A stretch of 64,000 nt of DNA from an uncultured Drancourtella sp. (GTDB lineage: Bacteria; Bacillota; Clostridia; Lachnospirales; Lachnospiraceae). How positions within the stretch are numbered: the stretch's first letter is position 1; the number at the start of each line of letters is the position of its first letter. The stretch spans positions 1-64,000 of the forward strand of contig CALFLL010000067.1 in assembly GCA_937880845.1 (NCBI GenBank). The letters are read 5' to 3'. Under the pieces are notes generated by a model that saw nothing but the letters and a program-made list of their open reading frames with translations, searched no databases and was not told where the DNA came from. Shown piece after piece: positions 59,331-64,000 of this stretch. The position numbers and the translations under genes are program-made.

Positions 59331-60897
59331 CTTTTTTGATTCCCCCACATTTTCTGATTGACTGTTCTATAACTTAAAGCTTCGGCTACATGTTCCATTT
59401 TGATTCTGTCAGCTCCCTCTAAATCGGCAACCGTTCTTGCCACACGAAGGATTTTATGATAACTTCTTGCCGTCAAATCCAACTTATCAAACGCCAGTTC
59501 CAACATCCTTTTTTCTCTTGTCCCCAAGATACAGTATTTCTCCAAATCCATCTTTTCCATCTCGCTGTTTGTTGAAATCTTCGTTCCTTTAAAGCGTTCT
59601 TTCTGGACTTCTCTTGCCAAGACCACTCTGCTTCGTATTTCCGCAGAAGTTTCTTCTTTTTTTGATACATTCAGTTCCCGGTAAGTAACTTTTGGAGCTT
59701 CAATGCAAATGTCAATCCTGTCCAGAAAAGGACGGCTGATCTTTCCCAGATATCTGTGTATTTCTCCCGGAGTACATGTACACTTTTCAATATCCGGATA
59801 ATTTCCACACGGACAGGGATTCATGGCTGCTGCCAAAATCACTTTTGCAGGGAATAAATAAATTCCGCTTCTTCTGTTAATCCTCACTTCTTTTCTTTCC
59901 AGAGGTTCTCTAAGTGCCTCCAAAACTTCCTTGCGAAATTCCGATAACTCATCAAGAAACAGCACTCCTCCATTCACAAGGCTGATCTCTCCCGGAACAG
60001 GATAAAGGCCACCTCCCACCAATGCCGCTTTTGTAATCGTATGATGCACCTCTCGAAACGGCGGATTTGTAATCAACGGTTCATATTTTTCCAATATTCC
60101 TGTAACACTGTATATCGTTGTCGTTTTCATGCTTTCTTCTTGAGTCATTTCCGGAAGGATTGTTATAAGCCTCTGTGCGGCCATCGTTTTTCCTGATCCC
60201 GGAGGACCTATATATAAAATATTATGAGCTCCTGCCGCCGCTACCTCTGATGCCCGTTTTACCGCTTTTTGTCCGGAAATGTCCGAAAAGTCTATTTTAC
60301 TTTCCTCTTGTCTTTCTCTCTTTTTTCCGGTACCTTTCTTTTCGGCTTTTTACCGGTTTTCAGATAATCCCATACTTCATGTAACGAAGACACCCCCAGG
60401 ATTTCCACTCCGTTTACAATTCTTCCTTCCTCCTCGTTTTCTTTTGGTACAATACAGATTTTATATCCGTTTTTACCTGCATATGCCGCAATCGGCAGGA
60501 TTCCTTTTACTTTTCTCACTCTGGCATCCAATCCCAGTTCTCCGATCACTAATGTTTTTTCCATTCTCTCCTGTGGAAATATTCCCATGGAAAGTACTAA
60601 CGCTGCCGCTATGGGCAGATCAAAAGAAGCCCCCCTCTTTCTGATATCCGCCGGTGACAGATTAACAACCATTTTCTGAGGCTTGATGTTGATTCCCGTA
60701 TGTCGGATGGCAGTCCTTACTCTTTCACCTGCCTCTTTTACTTCGGAGGATAAATACCCCACCATATGAAAAATCGGCAGCCCATTGCTTGTGTCTGCCT
60801 CTACACATACTTCTTTTACATCTAATCCGTCTATGACAGCTGATTTTACCATTGCAAAACCCATATATTTAATTCTCTGATTTTCCCTTGTGAACAT
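59327..60897 (-). pseudogene. ComM/YifB Mg-chelatase-like ATPase, frameshifted
   Basis: The first 201 codons (60897-60292) hold the ComM N-terminal domain, ending at TAG 60292. The second open frame (from 60184) starts inside the Walker A region, so it has no sensible start. Reading the -1 frame across the gap gives SKIDFSDISGQKAVKRA followed by GPPGSGKTMAAQRL, the normal domain link. The 1571-base span is one base short of whole codons, so a single base has probably been lost, possibly from the A-run at 60321-60326. It could be a mutation or a sequencing error. It lies immediately upstream of dprA, overlapping by ATGA. Confidence 0.75.
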
Positions 60898-61059
60898 CTG
60901 CGGCAGAATACCGCAGTTTTGTCAGAATGACTCCGAATTTTCCTTATCGTTTAAAATTATCGTAAACTTTTTGTTCTAAAATGTCAATTCCCATATTGGA
61001 AAAGCACAAAGATTTTGTTTCTTTCATAGACTGATATCAAATATGGTAAGAGGTGCCTT

Positions 61060-61683
61060 ATGAAATCTTTTCCACAACCCCTCACAGCCGACGAAGAGCG
61101 CTATTATCTGCAAAAATATGCAGAGGGAAACCTGGAAGCAAAATACATCCTGATCGAACATAATCTGCGTCTTGTGGCACATGTCGTAAAAAAATACCAA
61201 TACCCGGAGGAAGAAGCAGAAGATCTGATTTCCATAGGCACGATCGGTTTGATCAAAGCGGTTATGACATTTAATCCTGATAAGGGAGTCCGTCTTGCCA
61301 CTTATGCCGCCCGATGTATCGAAAATGAACTTCTGATGCTTCTGCGTTCCCGCCGAAAATCTTCTAATGAAGTTTCTCTTTATGAACCAATCGGCACGGA
61401 TAAAGAAGGGAATGAGATCCGGCTTTTTGATATCATGGAAACAGATGAAGAAACCTTCGATGAGCAAATTTCCATGCAGGATGATATCTGCAAACTTTAC
61501 CGAAAAATGGAGGAAGTACTTTCTCCGCGGGAACATCTTGTCTTAAAAATGCGTTATGGCCTTTATAATGAAGAGCCCCGTACTCAGCGTGAAATAGCGA
61601 AAAGACTCGGTATTTCCAGATCTTATGTGTCCAGAATAGAAAAAAGTGCCATAGAAAAACTACGCACTTTTTTTCTCATCTGA
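61060..61683 (+). CDS. sigK: sporulation sigma factor SigK, no pro-sequence
   Basis: A 207-residue late mother-cell sigma factor. It starts MKSFPQPLTADEERYYLQKY, aligning with the mature SigK after its usual pro-sequence, followed by EHNLRLVAHVVKKYQYPEEE and DLISIGTIGLIKAV. The -35 region reads TQREIAKRLGISRSYVSRIE. The ATG is preceded by AGAGG 6 bases away, and an in-frame TAG at 61027-61029 excludes a normal 20-residue pro-sequence. The gene is intact, so no skin-type excision is needed. It converges with the antiporter gene. Confidence 0.92.
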   Translation: MKSFPQPLTADEERYYLQKYAEGNLEAKYILIEHNLRLVAHVVKKYQYPEEEAEDLISIGTIGLIKAVMTFNPDKGVRLATYAARCIENELLMLLRSRRKSSNEVSLYEPIGTDKEGNEIRLFDIMETDEETFDEQISMQDDICKLYRKMEEVLSPREHLVLKMRYGLYNEEPRTQREIAKRLGISRSYVSRIEKSAIEKLRTFFLI

Positions 61684-61694
61684 ATCATTCGGTT

Positions 61695-63080
61695 TTAAAA
61701 AAGGAATCCACACACCAGATAACCTGAAAGCCCTGTACCTGCTGCAAGAGCAGCATACGGAATCTGAGATATGGCATGTTCCATATTTTCTATTTTACAG
61801 TAACTTGATGTCAGCACTGTCGCATCAGAATAAAAGCAGGCATGACTTCCAAGCGTTGCTCCTGACACAAGTGCCCCCATTACAAGCACCAAATCCGCTC
61901 CTATCGAAACTGCAAGAGGCATCATAACCGGAATACAGATAGCCGGAATCCCCCATGAACTCCCTGTAGAAAATGTCAAAACCGCTGTTGCCAAAAAAAC
62001 AATCGCCGGATAAATCACCGGACTTGTCACCGGTTCGACAATGGAAATGATATAATCTGTCATATGGATATCCATCATTGCCTGCTGCATGATAAAGGCC
62101 GCAAAGATAATGGCCAGTGTTGGTATCATTTGCATAAAACCATGAATATAAATATCACAAAATCTTCCAAACGTCATCTTTTTTCTTGGTATGTAAAGGA
62201 AAAAGCAGGCTACGAAAGAGGCCAAAATAGCATAAAACAATTCTCCGCTTATAATCGTGACTACTACAAGTACTCCCATCGGCAAAAGGAAATCCATAAT
62301 ATTTCCTTTTACCTTGGGATCACATTCCTCTTCCATTTCTTCTTTCTCATCCTGTTCATTGAGATGCCTACAGTCATCTTCATAAACATGTCCTGTTTCT
62401 TCCACACGTTTATATGCACGTTTCATCCATCCAAATTTAGGAATGATATTCATAATAAAAAACGGAACAATAACAACAGCTGCAACAGCATAAAACATAA
62501 ACGGAACCGTATGCATATAAGTCTGCATCGCATCTCCGTACCCAAGTTCGGCAACACCCGCTTCCTGATAGAACAATGTTGCAAAGAAAACAGCCCATGT
62601 AGAAAAAGGCAACAATACACAAACCGGAGCACCCGTAGAATCAATCACATACGCCAATGCTTCTCTTGGTACTTTTCTTTTATCCGAAAGACGCTTCATA
62701 CAGGTTCCAAGAGTCATGATATTCAAATAATCATCGATGAAAATCAAAATTCCCATAATCCACGTTACAATAAGTGTCGATTTTGGTCCGCGGCAACATT
62801 TGCTGATCCATTTTGCAAATCCAAGCGTACCGTGTGATGCACCGATCAATGCCACAAGGCTTCCAAAAAGGCCGCACATAAAGAGAATTTCTTGATTCTC
62901 TACATTAGCTGCGGCTCTGAAAAAGGCATCTGTCCAAGCACTGACAAAGTTTGCTCCATCAGTGATAATGTACGAAAGAATCGTACCAAGCAATAGTGCT
63001 TCCAATGTCCTTTTTGTCTTTAACGCAAAAATAATCACCACTACTATCGGAAGCAGTGTAAGGATATGATACCCTCCCAT
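61695..63080 (-). CDS. Na+/H+ antiporter, NhaC-type
   Basis: A 461-residue integral membrane protein with about 11 or 12 spans. Motifs are FIDDYLNIMTLGTCMKRLSD, STGAPVCVLLPFSTWAVFF and SAVLTFSTGSSWG-like TFSTGSSWGIPAI near the end. It exchanges Na+ or amino acids for H+; NhaC-type proteins include lysine and arginine exchangers, so the substrate is not sure. The frame opens at 63110, but GAGAGG before ATG 63080 decides the start. It is a single gene. Confidence 0.82.
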   Translation of the reverse strand: MGGYHILTLLPIVVVIIFALKTKRTLEALLLGTILSYIITDGANFVSAWTDAFFRAAANVENQEILFMCGLFGSLVALIGASHGTLGFAKWISKCCRGPKSTLIVTWIMGILIFIDDYLNIMTLGTCMKRLSDKRKVPREALAYVIDSTGAPVCVLLPFSTWAVFFATLFYQEAGVAELGYGDAMQTYMHTVPFMFYAVAAVVIVPFFIMNIIPKFGWMKRAYKRVEETGHVYEDDCRHLNEQDEKEEMEEECDPKVKGNIMDFLLPMGVLVVVTIISGELFYAILASFVACFFLYIPRKKMTFGRFCDIYIHGFMQMIPTLAIIFAAFIMQQAMMDIHMTDYIISIVEPVTSPVIYPAIVFLATAVLTFSTGSSWGIPAICIPVMMPLAVSIGADLVLVMGALVSGATLGSHACFYSDATVLTSSYCKIENMEHAISQIPYAALAAGTGLSGYLVCGFLF

Positions 63081-63196
63081 GTTCATTCCTCTCTTCATGT
63101 CATATTTCATTTTTTCACTATGATTTTGAAGTATAACACAATGGAGATAAGTTTTATATTTATAAAATCGGGGAAGGTGTTAATTTTTTATTAGGA

Positions 63197-64000
63197 TTAT
63201 TCTTCTTTTCGTCTTAAAATATCATATTTTTCCGCCGGTTGTTCCAACCTTACCCAGAGCTTTTGCTGCGGATGAGGAGCGCTCTCTTGTTCTGTCATAT
63301 TTTCGTCATAAATGGCAGTCACTTTTGTAAGAATGTCCCTTCCATCAGGTTTCATGATCTCGATTTCTTCTCCGACGGAAAATTTGTTTCTTTGTTCCAG
63401 ACGAATCAGCCCATCCGTTTCCTCTTCAACGCTTCCAAGATAGACGTAATTTCTCAAATAAGTATTATTATCATAGATCTGTGCTTCTTCATTTGGTTTT
63501 CCAAAGAAAAATCCGGTAGTAAATTTACGATACGTACAATTTGCAATCTGTTCTTGATACCATTTCATATGCTCTTCATAAAGTTTTGGATCTTTCAGAT
63601 AGTCATCAATGGCTTTTCGATAAGTCCGTGCCACCGTTGCCACATAAAGTGCGGTTTTCATTCTTCCTTCAATCTTAAAACTGTCAATGCCTGCATCCAG
63701 CATCTCCGGGATATGTTCTATCATACATAAATCTTTTGAATTGAAAATATAAGTTCCTCTTTCGTTTTCAAAAACAGGCATATATTCTCCCGGCCTTTTC
63801 TCTTCCACAATGGAATATTTCCATCTACATGGATGAGTACATGCTCCCTGGTTGGCATCTCTTCCTGTAAGATAATTGCTCAAAAGGCAACGGCCGGAAT
63901 AAGAAATACACATTGCTCCATGGATAAATGTTTCAATCTCCATATCATCCGGAATGTGTGCTCTGATTTCTTTGATCTCTGCAAGAGAAAGTTCCCTTGC
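63197..64000 (-). CDS. U32 family protein (TrhP/YegQ-type), 5' end cut by window
   Basis: The frame stays open to base 64000; 267 codons plus stop are visible and the N-terminus is beyond the window. The U32 signature is ISYSGRCLLSNYLTGRDAN, followed by GACTHPCRWKY with two Cys of the iron-sulfur site, and then SFKIEGRMKTALYVA. Family members make 5-hydroxyuridine in tRNA (TrhP) or modify rRNA (RlhA), although many are still named peptidases. The C-terminal OB-like segment (GSVEEETDGLIRLEQRNKFSVG) is present. Which of the two Firmicutes paralogues this is cannot be told. Confidence 0.85.
   Translation of the reverse strand, partial: ARELSLAEIKEIRAHIPDDMEIETFIHGAMCISYSGRCLLSNYLTGRDANQGACTHPCRWKYSIVEEKRPGEYMPVFENERGTYIFNSKDLCMIEHIPEMLDAGIDSFKIEGRMKTALYVATVARTYRKAIDDYLKDPKLYEEHMKWYQEQIANCTYRKFTTGFFFGKPNEEAQIYDNNTYLRNYVYLGSVEEETDGLIRLEQRNKFSVGEEIEIMKPDGRDILTKVTAIYDENMTEQESAPHPQQKLWVRLEQPAEKYDILRRKEE

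Noticed and set aside
60184..60294. Programmed frameshift for comM
   Set aside because: The direction (-1) is right, but no canonical X-XXY-YYZ heptamer is in phase before the TAG; a lost base is simpler.
1..64000. Mobile element, CRISPR array or prophage
   Set aside because: I saw no transposase, integrase, phage structural gene or spaced direct repeats on either strand.

Overview
The window looks like a chromosomal segment of a low-GC, spore-forming, anaerobic Clostridia, most likely a Lachnospiraceae gut bacterium. The evidence is a sigma-K gene, two small CotF-like coat proteins, CodY, HrcA/CIRCE control of groESL, a YtrA-type GntR/ABC set, a DUF5688 gene and a selenium-type molybdenum hydroxylase maturation set. 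Gene order is mostly housekeeping. I see no insertion sequence, prophage, integrase, CRISPR array or rRNA, and no stretch over about 300 bases lacks a gene. Both edges cut genes: a GIY-YIG/DUF2075 ATPase on the left and a U32-family protein on the right.

Layout. 1-13.5 kb: small metabolic and stress genes (NimA-like flavoprotein, inositol phosphatase, an iron alcohol dehydrogenase/aldehyde dehydrogenase pair, an MFS transporter with a divergent AraC regulator, a NifX-FKBP fusion, acetyltransferases, a MazG-like protein, a GrpB-pyrophosphatase fusion, a secreted nuclease). 13.6-15.4 kb: a TetR regulator divergent from a 44-residue membrane peptide and a frameshifted esterase. 15.5-22 kb: coat-like proteins, a thioesterase, MATE pump, AraC regulator, degenerate HPr, glutaredoxin, cytidine deaminase with uridine phosphorylase, and a membrane-anchored protein of unknown function. 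22.2-24.8 kb: one 859-residue protein joining a CoA-disulfide-reductase-like flavoprotein, rhodanese, siroheme reductase module and two ferredoxin clusters. 25-30 kb: GntR/ABC operon, second MATE pump, VWA protein. 30-37 kb: rpsB-tsf, an NlpC/P60 hydrolase, and argS-alaX-CPBP protease.

37-46 kb: endonuclease IV behind a Fur-like box, tRNA-Arg(CCG), xpt, and a convergent six-gene overlapping operon for a molybdenum hydroxylase (FAD, 2Fe-2S and Mo subunits) with its MocA-YqeB, YqeC and XdhC maturation factors. Next to xpt, this suggests purine or related heterocycle metabolism. 46.8-55 kb: efp, aroD, yqeG, a sugar kinase, an amidase, guaB and groESL. 55-61 kb: codY, topA, dprA and a frameshifted comM/yifB, in the order often seen in Firmicutes. 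61-64 kb: sigK without a pro-sequence, an NhaC-type antiporter and a U32 protein.

The observations I would check first are the sulfur-redox fusion protein, the molybdenum hydroxylase operon with its MocA-YqeB fusion, the NifX-FKBP fusion with a Cys/His-rich linker, the structured rpsB leader, the Fur-like operator at nfo, and two genes interrupted by single-base shifts near A-runs.
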